Counted from the stretch's first letter, positions 11,222 to 21,405 are shown. The stretch is DNA of 64,000 nucleotides from Bombyx mori (GCF_030269925.1 NC_085119.1:14357001-14421000), one strand, 5' to 3'. Numbers and translations: made by a program. The notes: generated by a model not told the origin, from the letters alone.

Positions 11222-11527
11222 TTATATATATATAAATTAATTGCTGTTCGTTAGTCTCGCTAAAACTCGAGAACGGCAAGTCCGATTTGGCCAATTTTGG
11301 TCTTGAATTATTTGTTCAAGTCCAGAGAAGGTTTAAAAGGTAGATAAATATGAAAATGCTCGGAATTAAATAAAAATAACGATTTGGTTATTCCTTTGAT
11401 GTGGGGACACATCGGACGGACAGTGTCGGACGGATTTCTTTTGTTTGTTTTAAGTTTTTTTTTTATACAAAAGTTTAGGTCTTTTATTTATCGATTGAGG
11501 CACTACAAAGTCTGCCGGGTCAGCTAG
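11222..11527 (+). mobile_element. Non-autonomous Helitron (family B)
   Basis: Starts in a TATATATATA stretch, contains AATTGCTGTTCGTTAGTCTC and ACTACAAAGTCTGCCGGGTC, and ends CAGCTAG followed by T. Minus-strand relatives lie at 23815 and 51172. The CTAG 3' end next to T is Helitron-like. Confidence 0.6.
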
Positions 11528-11767
11528 TTAGTAATAAAAAAGCAAAATAAAGTTCTTCAGAAAACGTTATACTGTGTGTATTGAAGCTCGGCTTTGACCG
11601 TCATTCGAACGTTGTGTTCAAATGTCACATTCACCGTGAATTTCTGAAGGCAGTCACATTCGAAAAGAGTTAGAACCGGGGAATACACAGCTTTTCCATA
11701 AGACTTTGACGTATAAGAATATGGAAGCGACAGTCGGCTTAAAATAGAACTTGAACATATTCTTAAA
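11528..11767. other. Interval without recognised feature
   Basis: No coding or repeat signal recognised. Confidence 0.45.
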
Positions 11768-12110
11768 ATTTTTTATTTTTTATTTATACTTATTGTACAC
11801 AAAAAAGAAAATACAATAAAAACAGATAAAAAAAAAATTTCTAAATACTATGTACAAAGACGAGCTTAGCTCATTCATGAGTTTTCTTCCAGCAAACCAT
11901 TAGCAGAGAGAAATACGATAAGAGGGAAAAGTGTACCATATAAAAAGTATTAAAGCATGACTGCTAAACTAAGGTTTAAAAAAAAATACACAACCATTAT
12001 GACACAAATAAATACATAATGTATCTAATATAAAATGAAAAATACATATAAATAAACATACATAAAATAATAACTTAAATACAAATAAGGAACAGGAAAC
12101 GTTTCTTCAT
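11768..12110 (-). mobile_element. LINE 3'-tail-like repeat
   Basis: Low end begins with T-rich sequence, then ACTTATTGTACACAAAAAAG and CTATGTACAAAGACGAGCTT. This looks like the 3' untranslated tail of a lepidopteran LINE inserted on the minus strand. No coding part is retained. Family assignment is from memory. Confidence 0.35.
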
Positions 12111-12199
12111 TTGACTCTTAAAAACTTCATTCTTCTTTTTGTGCGTATTTCGTTTGATATAAAAAACGCTAATAAGCTCATCTTTGCTCGTCCGCCTAA

Positions 12200-12321
12200 A
12201 TTGAATATCGGTAGGCAGCGGTTTGGCTCTGACCATAGCATTGCTGAAGTTCGTGGGCGACGGTAACCACTCACCATCAGGTGGGTCGTTTGCTCGTCTG
12301 CCTACAAGGGCAATAAAAAAA
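12200..12321 (+). repeat. Repeat family K
   Basis: GGTAGGCAGCGGTTTGGCTC through GTAACCACTCACCATCAGGT to CTGCCTACAAGGGCAATAAA and an A run. Confidence 0.7.
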
Positions 12322-12573
12322 ATGTAATTGTTCTGATTTCGCTATATATCGATTTTGTAAACTCGGAGTTGAAATAGAAGACGGAAATAAATTTATAATA
12401 TTTGGTATATACGTATGATATATGTTCATAGACGAATTTTTTTTGTTGTCAGCATTTTTAAGACCATAACGATGAGTGAACTACATGTGTTGATGGTCTT
12501 CGCGTTCCTAAAATTGGCTTCTTTGGGTAGATGCCACGGAGCTTTGTTTTTACATTAGTATAGTCCACAGTGA

Positions 12574-12787
12574 TCTATACTAATATTATAAAGAGGAAAG
12601 ATTTGTTTGTTTGTTTGTTTCGAATAGGCTCCGAAACTACTGGACCGATTTGAAAAATTCTTTTTCCATTAGAAGCCGACATTGACCCTGATGAACATAG
12701 GCTACTTTTTTTTCATTTTTTTAAATTTTATTTTTTTGGTTTCATGTGTGTTAATGTTTCCGAAGCGAAGCGAGGGCGGGTCGCTAG
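12574..12787 (+). mobile_element. Non-autonomous Helitron (family H), complete ends
   Basis: Starts TCTATACTAATATTATAAAG and ends AGGGCGGGTCGCTAG. It is preceded by A and followed by T, as expected for Helitrons. It is internally shortened compared with the 400-bp members at 39496 and 62017. Confidence 0.7.
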
Positions 12788-13025
12788 TCATAAATAAAAG
12801 GGCAACAATTCGAGAAACAAATTTTAAGTTTCAGTAGCATTATATTATAAAGGTTGACCTAAGTTTTAAATCCATTCAAATCTTTACGTTGCTATTATCT
12901 TATATTAAATTATCAAATCCCTAAAAATTTTAAGTTTCCAACCAAACAAACATTGTTTTTCGTTTTAACTTTAAGTCGCTAACTACCTCATTAGAATCAA
13001 TTTCCTATTACGGTACAACTGATTT

Positions 13026-13130
13026 CTTTTTTTTTTTTTTTTTTTTATGATTGAAGGATTACTGGTGGCCCGGAGCCCTTTCCAGTTTCACCAGGACAGG
13101 TGGGCGAGCAAAGGCTCAGCCAGGAGGGGG
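13026..13130 (-). repeat. Poly(A)-tailed LINE-like 3' end, copy 1
   Basis: T run, then GGATTACTGGTGGCCCGGAG and CCTTTCCAGTTTCACCAGGA. The same module recurs at 14391-14476. It probably represents the 3' end of a LINE or SINE on the minus strand, with no coding part. Confidence 0.45.
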
Positions 13131-13520
13131 ACTGATTTCTATAAATTCGATAAATGTGCGATATCTAGTATATTTTGATTCCATGAACAATACAATATTG
13201 CGTACTCGGTAGCTGGGAAATGCAAAATGAGTTGCAAGTGACAGCGGCAACCGCAGCGAGTGCTCCTAAAGATAACTAGTACCACTCGATATTCACAGCT
13301 CTTTGAAATACGTTGCTATTTCAAGAAAAATAAGAGCTATTTTCGAATATCAGACCGTTACATTGTTTTCTTGAGGGCATACTGTAAGAGGTAAAACAAA
13401 CCCGTTGAAAACGAACGTATTACAATGTAAGCTCGGGGATATTTTGTTATAGTTTGTGGACGATTTAAGTAATTGGATCGCTTGAATGTCGTTCAATTCA
13501 ATTGCAAGGTTTTGTTTATA
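13131..13520. other. Interval without recognised feature
   Basis: No repeat family or convincing coding frame. Confidence 0.45.
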
Positions 13521-13925
13521 TTTTTTTATTGCCTTGATATGTGGACGAGCCCATAGACATTTACAACGTAAATGCGCCACACACCTTGTGATATAAGTTG
13601 TAAGGTCTCAGTATAGTTACAACGGCTGCCCCACCATTCATTATGAAACGCATTACTACTTCACGGCAGAAATAGGCAGTGTGGTGGTACCTACCCGTGC
13701 GGACTCATAAGAGGTCCTACCACCAGTAATTAATTACGCAAATTATAATTTTGCGGGTTTGATTTTTATTACACGATGTTATTCCTTCATTGTGGAAGTC
13801 AATCGTGAACAATTGTTAAGTACGTATTTCTTTAGAAAAATTGGTACCCGCCTGCGGGATTCGAACACCGGTGCATCGCTACATACGAACGCACCGGACG
13901 TCTTATCCTTTAGGCCACGACGACT
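13521..13925 (-). mobile_element. Bm1 SINE with tRNA-like head
   Basis: The tRNA-related head reads (minus strand) GTGGCCTAAAGGATAAGACG (A box) and ACCGGTGTTCGAATCCCGCA (B box). The promoter for RNA polymerase III is therefore present. The 3' part has an internal deletion joining GTGGACGAGC directly to CCATAGACAT. Open frames called here are not genes. Confidence 0.92.
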
Positions 13926-13955
13926 CCAAAACTTCTGTCGTAAATAAACTGAGCT

Positions 13956-14016
13956 CAAAGCCAAAGCCAAAGACAAAGACAAAGCCTCTCTCTCTCTCTC
14001 TCTCTCTCTCAAAGCC
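13956..14016. repeat. Microsatellite (AAAGCC/AAAGAC)n-(CT)n
   Basis: Hexanucleotide-like AAAGCC/AAAGAC units pass into an uninterrupted CT run (about 13986-14010) and back to AAAGCC. Simple-sequence slippage, no coding. Confidence 0.85.
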
Positions 14017-14390
14017 ATATGTGTGCTTAGTGCGAGTTTTGTAACGTTCTTGATAGCGTAAAAGCTAATTTAAATTTGTATGGAGTTGGAAAGTTTGTCT
14101 ACAGGAGCAACGGGAAACTAATCAAAGCGAAGCCATCTAGTGGCCGACGCCCGTAAACATTTTTGTTGAGTGCTCGAGTTGCTTATCTATAACTAATTTA
14201 TGTGTATTATCTATGTCTCCAGCTTCGAAATACAGCGGCGATGATTATTTCGTGACTGATATAGGCGGTATTTTAATTTCTACGCCACGCCCACAATACT
14301 ATCCTTCATGTGGCCTTTATACCTTGTTTTATCTCGAATCATAACGTGTAATCATTAATCATATCTCAAGTAACTTTATACAAAGTTTGC

Positions 14391-14476
14391 TTTCTTTCTT
14401 TTTTTCTTTTTTTAATGAGTGGTTACTGGTAGCCCTGAGGCCTTTCCAGTTTCACCAGGTCAGGTGGGCAAGCCTT
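14391..14476 (-). repeat. Poly(A)-tailed LINE-like 3' end, copy 2
   Basis: T-rich start, GTGGTTACTGGTAGCCCTGA and CCTTTCCAGTTTCACCAGGT. Same module as 13026-13130. Confidence 0.45.
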
Positions 14477-15270
14477 TATACTAAGTAATGAGGTATAGGA
14501 GACATAAGCTCATCTACTTACCCACAGAAATAAAGAACTAATATAACGAAAACACAGTAAATGTAAAACTGATGCAATTCCGAAGCATAATATTAAACAT
14601 AGCCATAAGTTCTCGTGAGTCGGAACGAAACAAAATCTGTGTTAAGAAAAGCAACAAAAAATCTTTTACTAAAACCAAATATAAAGTATTGTTGCTTTTC
14701 CTTTCAGAACAGGTTTGCTTATGAAAATACGTTATGAAAATATCTAGACGTTGTCTTAAGACGTTGAAATCCTTTATTTCGTACCGAAGTCGGGTCGGGT
14801 GCAATTTAAATGGTCTTTATTTTAAAACTCGTCTGCGAGACACGCGAATTTACGGTGAACTGTCTCGCTGCAAAGAGGAATGTTTTCATAAATGGTATTT
14901 TACGGCTTTTATGGCTTTCTCGTTTTGATAAATAAGGCCGAGAATGTCGCGTGATGTCTGCAAGTTGATTTACCGGTGGCTACGTGCCGGAATTGTAATC
15001 GGCGGCTACGAGAATCGTAACGGATTAAGAGAACAGACAAAGCAGGGGAATTTTCGAAATTTCTCGAAAATTGTACATATTTGAATGAAGCAGATTTTGG
15101 TTTTTGATATTGTCGAGCGAGCATTTTTAGTTTGATACCTTTAGCAGAGCTACCGAGAGGTACTTGACTCTGTAGTTTCCACTCATCTTGGATCTTAAGT
15201 ACAGGCACCGGAGAGGACATTCCGAGCTCGGACGTATCCTGCAAATTTTGCAACGATACTACGGAGTTAT
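14477..15270. other. Interval without recognised gene
   Basis: Several open frames (for example 14909-15253 minus, 114 codons) lack any recognisable domain. The sequence here is less repetitive than its surroundings, so an unannotated exon cannot be excluded. Confidence 0.4.
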
Positions 15271-15279
15271 AGTAATACT

Positions 15280-15729
15280 TTCAGTCAGTAAGTATCTACA
15301 GTCGGCATCATTGCGCCACTTTGAGAAGGCGGCACGACATGAGAACTCTCTTGTCGTGGCCGCTGGAAATTACATACCCGATCCTGTAGACCGAATGGTA
15401 AACAGTCGACGTCAACCAAACATTACGGGTCCTCCCGATCCATTAACGGTGCTTTTAGGCACCACAAGCACCGGTCACTGTCCTCGTCGAACCTGTCGCT
15501 TTCGACGAAGGACTCAATGAGCGAATTAACCCATAGACACAGCCCACTGAATTTCTCGCAGGATCTTCTCAGTGGGTCGCGTTTTCGATCCGGTGGTAGA
15601 TATTGCGAAGCACTGCTCTTGCTAGGGCCAGTGTTAGCAACTCTCCGGTTTGAACCTCGTGAGCTCACCTACATATTAGGGCGAAGCTGAAATAACCTCT
15701 CAAGGCTATCAGCATAGGTAAGAAAAAAA
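15280..15729 (+). pseudogene. 5'-truncated Jockey-like LINE (ORF2 C-terminus and 3' UTR)
   Basis: A forward frame reads VSKYLQSASLRHFEKAARHE then VVAAGNYIPDPVDRM and PPDPLTVLLGTTSTGHC, stopping at 15520. A 3' UTR follows (CTCAGTGGGTCGCG, GGTGGTAGATATTGCGAAGC, AAGGCTATCAGCATAGGTAA) with an A-rich tail. AGTAATACT occurs at 15271-15279 and 15730-15738, a 9-bp target-site duplication. Related pieces lie at 23073, 38776, 41560, 46338 and 52700. This family differs from the intact retrotransposon at 24950. Confidence 0.75.
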
Positions 15730-15752
15730 AGTAATACTACCGAATCCATGCA

Positions 15753-15925
15753 TTTTTTTTAAATTTTTTGCTTAGGTGGGTAGGCTAGCTCACAGCCTAC
15801 CTGGTACTATGTAATTGCCGGAGCCCATAGACATCTACAATGTAAATGCCGCTCCTACCTCGAGATATCAGTTCAATATAGTTACAACGACTGCTCCGCC
15901 CTTCAAGCCGAAACGCATTACTGCT
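15753..15925 (-). mobile_element. Bm1 SINE, truncated
   Basis: T run, TTTTTTGCTTAGGTGGGTAG, and body up to CGAAACGCATTACTGC. It is then broken by a junction with the oppositely oriented piece. Confidence 0.85.
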
Positions 15926-16041
15926 ACCACCCTGCCACCACCCTGCCTATTTCTGCTGTGAAGATGTGCTGGAAGCGTTTTGGTATGACATGTGGGGCAG
16001 CCGTTGAACTAAAGTTGAGATTTGTAACTTATGTCTTAAGG
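15926..16041 (+). mobile_element. Bm1 SINE fragment, opposite orientation
   Basis: ACCACCCTGCCTATTTCTGC through TGGGGCAGCCGTTG to ACTTATGTCTTAAGGTGG. It contains extra bases and joins directly into the tandem block that follows. Confidence 0.7.
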
Positions 16042-16109
16042 TGGTAGGATCTCTTTACTGGCGGTAGGTTCTCTTACTGGCGGTAGGACCTCTTTACTGG
16101 CGGTAGGAC
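16042..16109 (+). repeat. Tandem repeats of the Bm1 ACTGGCGGTAGGA module
   Basis: About four copies of a roughly 20-bp unit (TTTACTGGCGGTAGGACCTC and variants) in direct order. They end in the normal continuation TTTTGTGAGTCCGCGCGGGT of the next Bm1. Confidence 0.8.
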
Positions 16110-16342
16110 ATTTTGTGAGTCCGCGCGGGTAGGTACCACCCCTGCGCCTATTTATGCCGTGAACCAGTAATGTGTTTCGGCTTTAAGGGTGGGGCAACCG
16201 TTGTAACTATACTGAGATCTTACGACTTATATCTCAAGGTGGGTGGCGCATTTACATTGTAAATGTCTACAGGTTCCAGTAACCACTTAACACCAGGTGG
16301 TAGACCGTGAGCTCGTACGCTCATATAAGCATGAAAGAAAAG
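16090..16342 (+). mobile_element. Bm1 SINE, 5'-truncated
   Basis: Continues from the tandem block through GTGTTTCGGCTTTAAGGGTG to CATATAAGCATGAAAGAAAA. The tail has been mutated. Confidence 0.85.
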
Positions 16343-16671
16343 GAAGTTTGATAACATAAAATACATTACAATTTAATAAGGATCCCTATTTCTCAGAACT
16401 CGAAGCATTGGTGGTGCGATATCAAATCTAAACTAGTTTACTGCAGCCGGAGTTGCGAGAGGGAAATAAAAATGTTTTTTTTTTCCCGATAGCTATCCGC
16501 GTGGGGGCTCTCTGTCACGTAACGCGGCGCAGGTACGTGCGAACTTCATGCGTCTAAACACAGCATACCTAGTATAGCTACAAGCTGTATATCAGTAGAC
16601 AAATAAAAATGGCATTACGCTAAACGAATAATACAATATAACAACAATTTCTTAGTCTAATAAAATACGAT
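16343..16671. other. Interval without recognised gene
   Basis: Includes a short GC-rich patch (16500-16560). No repeat family is recognised. Confidence 0.4.
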
Positions 16672-17078
16672 GTTTTAAGCTATTGCATAGCTTCTATCGC
16701 GGGCCTTGAGCGCGGCGACTGAATCAAGAAATTCCGTAACAAAAATAACCTGACACCCCCGCTACGCTTACTACGTAGCTCGCGTTCAACACATTCACAC
16801 GTTGCGCTGGTGTAGTGTTTGTGAATAAGCGCGCGGCGTGACGTCGCACTGCATGAGCATCATGAAAAGTCTGCCCGTCTCTCTCTCACGCGGTCTAGCT
16901 TATGAGTGTGAAAGGGACAGTTAATGTTTTGCTTTTGTTAATGTTTATAAATATAGCGTGGTCTTATTTTTATTATTGTTTCAATATTAAATTATTATTG
17001 TATAGCTGTAATTGCATAAGTTTATGAAAAATGCTTTGCAATAGCTTTACCGCGGCTGTCCCCGAGTACCACACGTCT
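16672..17078 (+). mobile_element. MITE-like CpG-rich repeat, copy 1
   Basis: The sequence AAGCTATTGCATAGC near 16678 and CTTTGCAATAGCTTT near 17034-17048 form inverted termini. Between them lie TCTATCGCGGGCCTTGAGCG, CGTCACGCCGCGCG-like sequence and ATAAATATAGCGTGGTCTTA. The region is shared, in reverse, with 21406-21737. It has no coding capacity. Homology between the copies extends past one inverted end (CCGCGGCTGTCCC), so the true boundary is uncertain. Confidence 0.55.
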
Positions 17079-17400
17079 TTTTTTATTGCCTTTGTAGGCA
17101 GACGAGCATACGGTCCACCTGATGGTAAGTGGTCACCGTCGCTCATAGCATGGCAAGGCAAAACCAAGCCGCTGCCTTCTATTAAGTACTCTCCGCAAGC
17201 CTCGTTTGAAGAAGGACGTCATAGCGCTCGGAAAACACCGTGGAGGGGAGTTCATTCCAAAGCCGGATGGTATGTGGCGAATTTTGGTTCGTCGTTACAT
17301 AAAAAAAAGAACACGCGCGTCATTTGATGTGCCTCGACACATTTTCGAAGTGTCAAGCTTAGAAAGATTCAACTTCATCGGTCAATCGACGGGTTAACGT
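17079..17400 (-). repeat. Repeat family K, long copy
   Basis: TTTTATTGCCTTTGTAGGCA, CACCTGATGGTAAGTGGTCA, CCGCAAGCCTCGTTTGAAGA and TTCATTCCAAAGCCGGATGG. It retains more of the upstream body than other copies and abuts the MITE-like repeat. Overlapping open frames here are repeat-derived. Confidence 0.7.
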
Positions 17401-17522
17401 GTTACAGATTAATAAAGAGTGTTTTGCACATAATTCATTTTTGTTTGTTAACTTATTTTTTATTTAATTTTTTATTGCGTAGATGGATTGTACTTGGTAT
17501 TGACTAGCGTAGTCGATACATT

Positions 17523-17712
17523 TTTATTATATATTATTGCTTAGATGGGTGGACGAGCTCACAGCCAACCTGGTGTTAAGTGGTTACTGGAACCCATAGA
17601 CGTCTACAACGTAAATGCGCCACCCACCCTGAGATATGGTCTCAGTATGGTTACAACGGCTGCCTCACCCTTCAAACCGAAACGCATTACTGCTTCACGG
17701 CAGAAATAGGCA
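17523..17712 (-). mobile_element. Bm1 SINE, truncated
   Basis: T/A-rich tail and TTGCTTAGATGGGTGGACGA through GGCAGAAATAGGCA, where it stops abruptly. The outer block with CCACCAGTAA is absent. Confidence 0.9.
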
Positions 17713-17787
17713 TAATTAATATGAATGCTGCAAAGTAGTTTGAGATATAACTGTTACGGTACTGGTCGCTAATTGTTTAACAAGATT

Positions 17788-17900
17788 TCTTTTGCTGTTG
17801 TAGGTAGCAGGCGAGTATATGGGCCTGCTGATGGTGAGTGGTTACCGTCGCTTATAGACGTCAACAATGCCTCACGGATTTCAGCAATGTCAAAGTGAAC
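17788..17900 (-). repeat. Repeat family K, decayed
   Basis: TTTTGCTGTTGTAGGTAGCA, CTGATGGTGAGTGGTTACCG and TCAACAATGCC. Faces the copy at 17955. Confidence 0.55.
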
Positions 17901-17954
17901 TGAGAACTTTTCTATCGATTTGCAGCAAAATGTATATTACTAGGTCTAGGTATA

Positions 17955-18077
17955 CGTAGATAGGCAGCGGTTTGGCTCTGCTCCTGGCATTACTTAAGTT
18001 GCATTGGGCAACGGTAACCACTCACCATCAAGTGGGCCGTATGCTCGTCTGCCTACAAGGGCAATTAAAAAAAAACC
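17955..18077 (+). repeat. Repeat family K
   Basis: GATAGGCAGCGGTTTGGCTC to CGTCTGCCTACAAGGGCAAT and an A run. Inverted relative to 17788-17900. Confidence 0.7.
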
Positions 18078-18547
18078 TAATACTTGTGGATAATACCAAT
18101 GCTACAAATAATAGCTACTCGTAAGCGACACAAAAAATTCATAAGGCTTTCGAAAATTTTATCTCAAACTTTCTTCCACTATCCAAAAAGCTCTTTGAAC
18201 ATACTAAAATGAATTTCAGCTCATTTCCTCCGGGATTCAACTTGAAACATGTCGCCTGAAGCTCCAATTTTACGATCACTGGTACTCATACACTGTTCGT
18301 AACTAACTTTTCTAAACTTAATACAAGGCAAAATTTAATATATTTTTTATGCTTCCTCATCAGTGAGCATTAGATAAAATGTTTGACTGAATTTTTTATA
18401 AGAAAACAATTACATGATTTTTTATAAAGTGGGTTACATTTTGCAAAACGTCTCACGATTTAATAGATCTAATGCGGTCGATGAAGACACCGCAATCGCG
18501 TTATTAAGGACTTCACCTATCTGTTGTTAAAGGGTAATTTTTTTTTT
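18078..18547. other. AT-rich interval, no recognised feature
   Basis: No repeat or coding signal recognised. Confidence 0.45.
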
Positions 18548-18811
18548 ATAAATAAATAATAAATATTTATTAATAATCACGCCACGTTAACTAGTCCCGT
18601 GATAAGTTCGTAAAGAACTTGTGTTACAGGTACCAGATAACGGAAATAAATGTAAGATTTTTATTATACACATACATATATTTAATATACATCCATAACC
18701 CTGGAAAATACATTTATATTTATCATACAAATATCTTCCCTTGGCGGGATTCGAACCCGCAACCCCCTTGTGTAGTGACCATGTCACTTACCACTACACC
18801 AGACGGCCGTT
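18548..18811 (-). mobile_element. tRNA-derived SINE (TTTA-tailed), complete
   Basis: The minus-strand head reads GGCCGTCTGGTGTAGTGGTA (A-box side) and GCGGGTTCGAATCCCGCC (B box). The body ends with TAACGTGGCGTGATTATTAA and an AT tail. GTTAAAGGGT at 18526-18535 and GTTAAAGAGT at 18809-18818 are a possible imperfect target duplication. It is not a tRNA gene, as it lacks a full cloverleaf and continues into the SINE body. Confidence 0.85.
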
Positions 18812-18825
18812 AAAGAGTTCATAGA

Positions 18826-18925
18826 CAATGAAAATGTTCCAACCCACCTTGAGACATGAGTTTTACGTCTCAATTGGATTGCATGGCGGTTGTGCCAACC
18901 ACGCTTCAAAAGAAAATTCATGATT
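18826..18925 (-). repeat. Decayed Bm1-like fragment
   Basis: CATAGACAATGAAAATGTTC, CCCACCTTGAGACATGAG and CACGCTTCAAA correspond in order to the Bm1 body with many changes. Confidence 0.5.
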
Positions 18926-19189
18926 GCTAATCGTAAGTAACAGGTACTATCATAATACCAGCATAAAACCTGCAGTATCTCGTTTCGACAATAATAAATG
19001 AAGTGATTTCAAAAAAAGTGTGTGTGTCCGCTCCGACGCACGACTGGAGTTTACTGGATATAAAAAATTAAACGAAACAATACGAGAAATAGTTCTATAT
19101 TACGACAACACGATACACTACAGATTATTAACAAATTAACGAGACACAAAACAAACGACTAACAAATATATGAAAATACAATAATGAGA

Positions 19190-19330
19190 GAAACGCGCGA
19201 TCAGTACGAGGCTTTGTGGCGGACTGCCGGCGCAGCAGCCCGGCGTCACCTGCGATAACGCGGCCGCGCGTTGGCTCCTGATTGGCGCGCGCACGCATCA
19301 CGCAATCAGGAGCCAATCAGGCGCATAACG
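19190..19330. promoter_or_regulatory. CpG-rich patch with inverted CCAAT-containing repeat
   Basis: TTGGCTCCTGATTG (19271-19284) and CAATCAGGAGCCAA (19303-19316) are perfect inverted repeats across an 18-base GC-rich loop. ATTGG/CCAAT boxes lie on both strands, and GCGGCCGCGCG lies just upstream. It may be a promoter, a transposon end or a cruciform-prone repeat. No gene starts beside it that I can recognise. Confidence 0.35.
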
Positions 19331-20431
19331 CATTTCGTGTGACATGCTAGTACGATTTTGGTCCCCATAATTTTCATACCCCGGGCCTATATATGTAAAT
19401 CGATTCTAAAGGAGTAAACTCCAATAATTCATACAGAGAAACATGAATTCAGAAACCGTTGTAACGGTAAAATAAATCAAAACCCTATTGCAACAGGCTT
19501 TATCAACGTAAAAAATTAATGGTATGATCTCACAACCTGCATTGCGAGACAGAGGTTGCATTTTGTCGGGAACGTTTTCTTTACCCTATTTCCGGGGAGC
19601 CGAGAAACGGAAATTCGATTTAGAACTTTTCGCAAAGCTGATGAGGCAAAGCATTGTGTTGTTAGTACGAAAGGAATAATTACAATTTGGTGTTTTCTAA
19701 GGTATCAAATTTGACCTAATTTTTTGTTGTTGGTTACAGCAAATTTGTGGCCCATTTTTTAAGATTGCTCAACATCACCGATGGACTTAGGTAATGTCGC
19801 TACAATTATGTAACTTCCCGTTTATGTACTGTGATAGTTATTACCTTTTCCGACTTCAACAAAGATGAGTTCGACTTATGTGTTAAAGTTTAATTAAGTA
19901 ATGTTTTTATGTTCCTTTGTTTAATTGACAGCTGATGCTTATCGTGTCTCATTTAGATCATTTATCACGATTTGACCTGTAGTTTTGAGTTATCTATAAT
20001 AATCCATATTTAATTAACTTGAACTACATTAATTATAAAATATTCTCATTTTTAGTGATTTTTTTTGTCATATCATATTTTTTCTGGGAATCGATTTTCT
20101 TTTATTATTTTGTTTTTTTTATTAATTTTTATTACACGTTTGAAATAGTTAACAAAACTGGCATTAAGGCTAAATGAATAGAGATGTATAAATTATATAT
20201 AGCTTGTATTGTTTACTTAACAAACTTAATTATTGTGTATTGGATTTGTCGGGCTGGAATATTAATTAATGGAGCTAGGAACTTTGATGTAAAATTTATT
20301 ATTCTATTTTGACTATACATAAATTAAGCTAACGATGTCACATGATATCGGGATTCTCTTTGTCTCTAACTACTATTATTTCCAACGCTAGATTTCAAGT
20401 CATTAGATTTTTACACGTTTTTTTTTGTTTT
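19331..20431. other. AT-rich interval, no recognised feature
   Basis: Long stretch without recognised repeat, RNA gene or coding frame. Confidence 0.5.
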
Positions 20432-20690
20432 CAGTATAGATACAAAGGCTGCCCTACCCTTCAAACCGAAACGCATTACTGCTTCACAGCAGAAATAGGC
20501 AGGGTAGCGGCACTTTTTTAGGGTTTGATTTCTAATACACGATGTTATTCCTAAGCCGTAGCAGTCAATCGTGAACATTGGATAAATACGTATTTCATTC
20601 GAAAAATTAGTATTTGCAAGCGGGATTCGAACGCTGGGGCATCGCTAGATACGAATGCGCCGGACGTCTTATCCTTTAGGCCACGACCAC
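20432..20690 (-). mobile_element. Bm1 SINE with tRNA-like head, internally deleted
   Basis: Contains the CAGTATAGATACAAAGGCTG body start, a shortened middle (GGTAGCGGCAC joined to TTTTTTAGGGTTTGATTTCT), and the tRNA-like head with GGGATTCGAACGC and TCTTATCCTTTAGGCCACGA. The poly(A) end is missing. Confidence 0.88.
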
Positions 20691-20794
20691 TTAATTCAAT
20701 TAAAGCATCCATAAAGCATTGATCGACTTAATTAGTGCATAATAATATAATCTGTAGATTAATTAACTCAATAACAACATTATCCTAAATATGA

Positions 20795-20900
20795 AAATAC
20801 TGGTGATATGGCATTTTGTGAGCCCGCATGGGTAGGTAGCACCGCCGTGCTTATCACTGCTGCGATATAATACTGTGTTCTGGTTTTAAGGACTGCTATA
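20795..20900 (+). repeat. Decayed Bm1, 5' part (interrupted)
   Basis: ACTGGTGATATGGCATTTTG, TGAGCCCGCATGGGTAGGTA and a GTTTTAAGG end. The matching 3' part appears only at 21300-21405, beyond two inserted repeats. Confidence 0.5.
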
Positions 20901-20941
20901 ACAAATAACAATAATAAAAAATTAATAAACAACTTCGAACA

Positions 20942-21172
20942 AACCACACACTGTCGATCTCAAATTAGGATTACCTGTGTTATTAGTGTCAATGACTGAA
21001 ATGCATACTTTTACGTTTAAATATATTATTATACAAGTATAGATAATAAATAGCCAGACGAAGAGCAAAACAAACCTGTTCTTCACAAGAATGTTTGGCC
21101 CGATGTGGGAATCGAATTCACGACCCTCGGTACAATTACAGTTGCTAAGTACTGCAACACCGAGTCAGTCGT
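20942..21172 (-). mobile_element. tRNA-derived SINE (family of 731-1005)
   Basis: Shares AGACGAAGAGCAAAACAAAC, GGCCCGATGTGGGAATCGAA and the tRNA-like head end (AACACCGAGTCAGTC) with the copy at 731-1005. Inserted within an older Bm1. Confidence 0.6.
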
Positions 21173-21194
21173 CAAACTACACTGTTTATGAATC

Positions 21195-21290
21195 TATCAG
21201 CCCACAGACAGTGGTCGGACATAGGCCTCCCCCAAGCCTCGCCACAATGATCGGTCCTGCGCTGCTTGCATCCAGCGGATCCCTATAAGC
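21195..21290 (-). mobile_element. RTE-like LINE 3' fragment
   Basis: CAGCCCACAGACAGTGGTCG, ACATAGGCCTCCCCCAAGCC and GCATCCAGCGGATCCCT match the RTE-like C-terminal module at 57467 in order. Confidence 0.5.
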
Positions 21291-21299
21291 TATACTACT

Positions 21300-21405
21300 T
21301 AGACTTAATGCCCCGAGGTGGGTAGCGGGCGGGATTCAGGCTGTGATATCTTTGAACTCCGACATCCACTTAATATCAGGTAGATTATGCAAATAAAATA
21401 AAAAC
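21300..21405 (+). repeat. Decayed Bm1, 3' part (interrupted)
   Basis: GCCCCGAGGTGGGTAGCG, GTGATATCTTTGAACTCCGA and CACTTAATATCAGGTAGATT followed by A-rich sequence correspond to the Bm1 3' half. Confidence 0.5.

Noticed and set aside
13759..14044. Overlapping open frames on both strands over the Bm1 head and CT microsatellite
   Set aside because: Entirely repeat and simple-sequence derived.
14909..15253. 114-codon minus-strand open frame
   Set aside because: No family recognised and no splice or promoter context. It ends near a LINE insertion and is compatible with chance.
18729..18811. tRNA-like sequence with A and B boxes (also at 40747, 31746, 13840, 950)
   Set aside because: Each continues into a SINE body and occurs in several copies. 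No complete cloverleaf or isolated tRNA gene is present.
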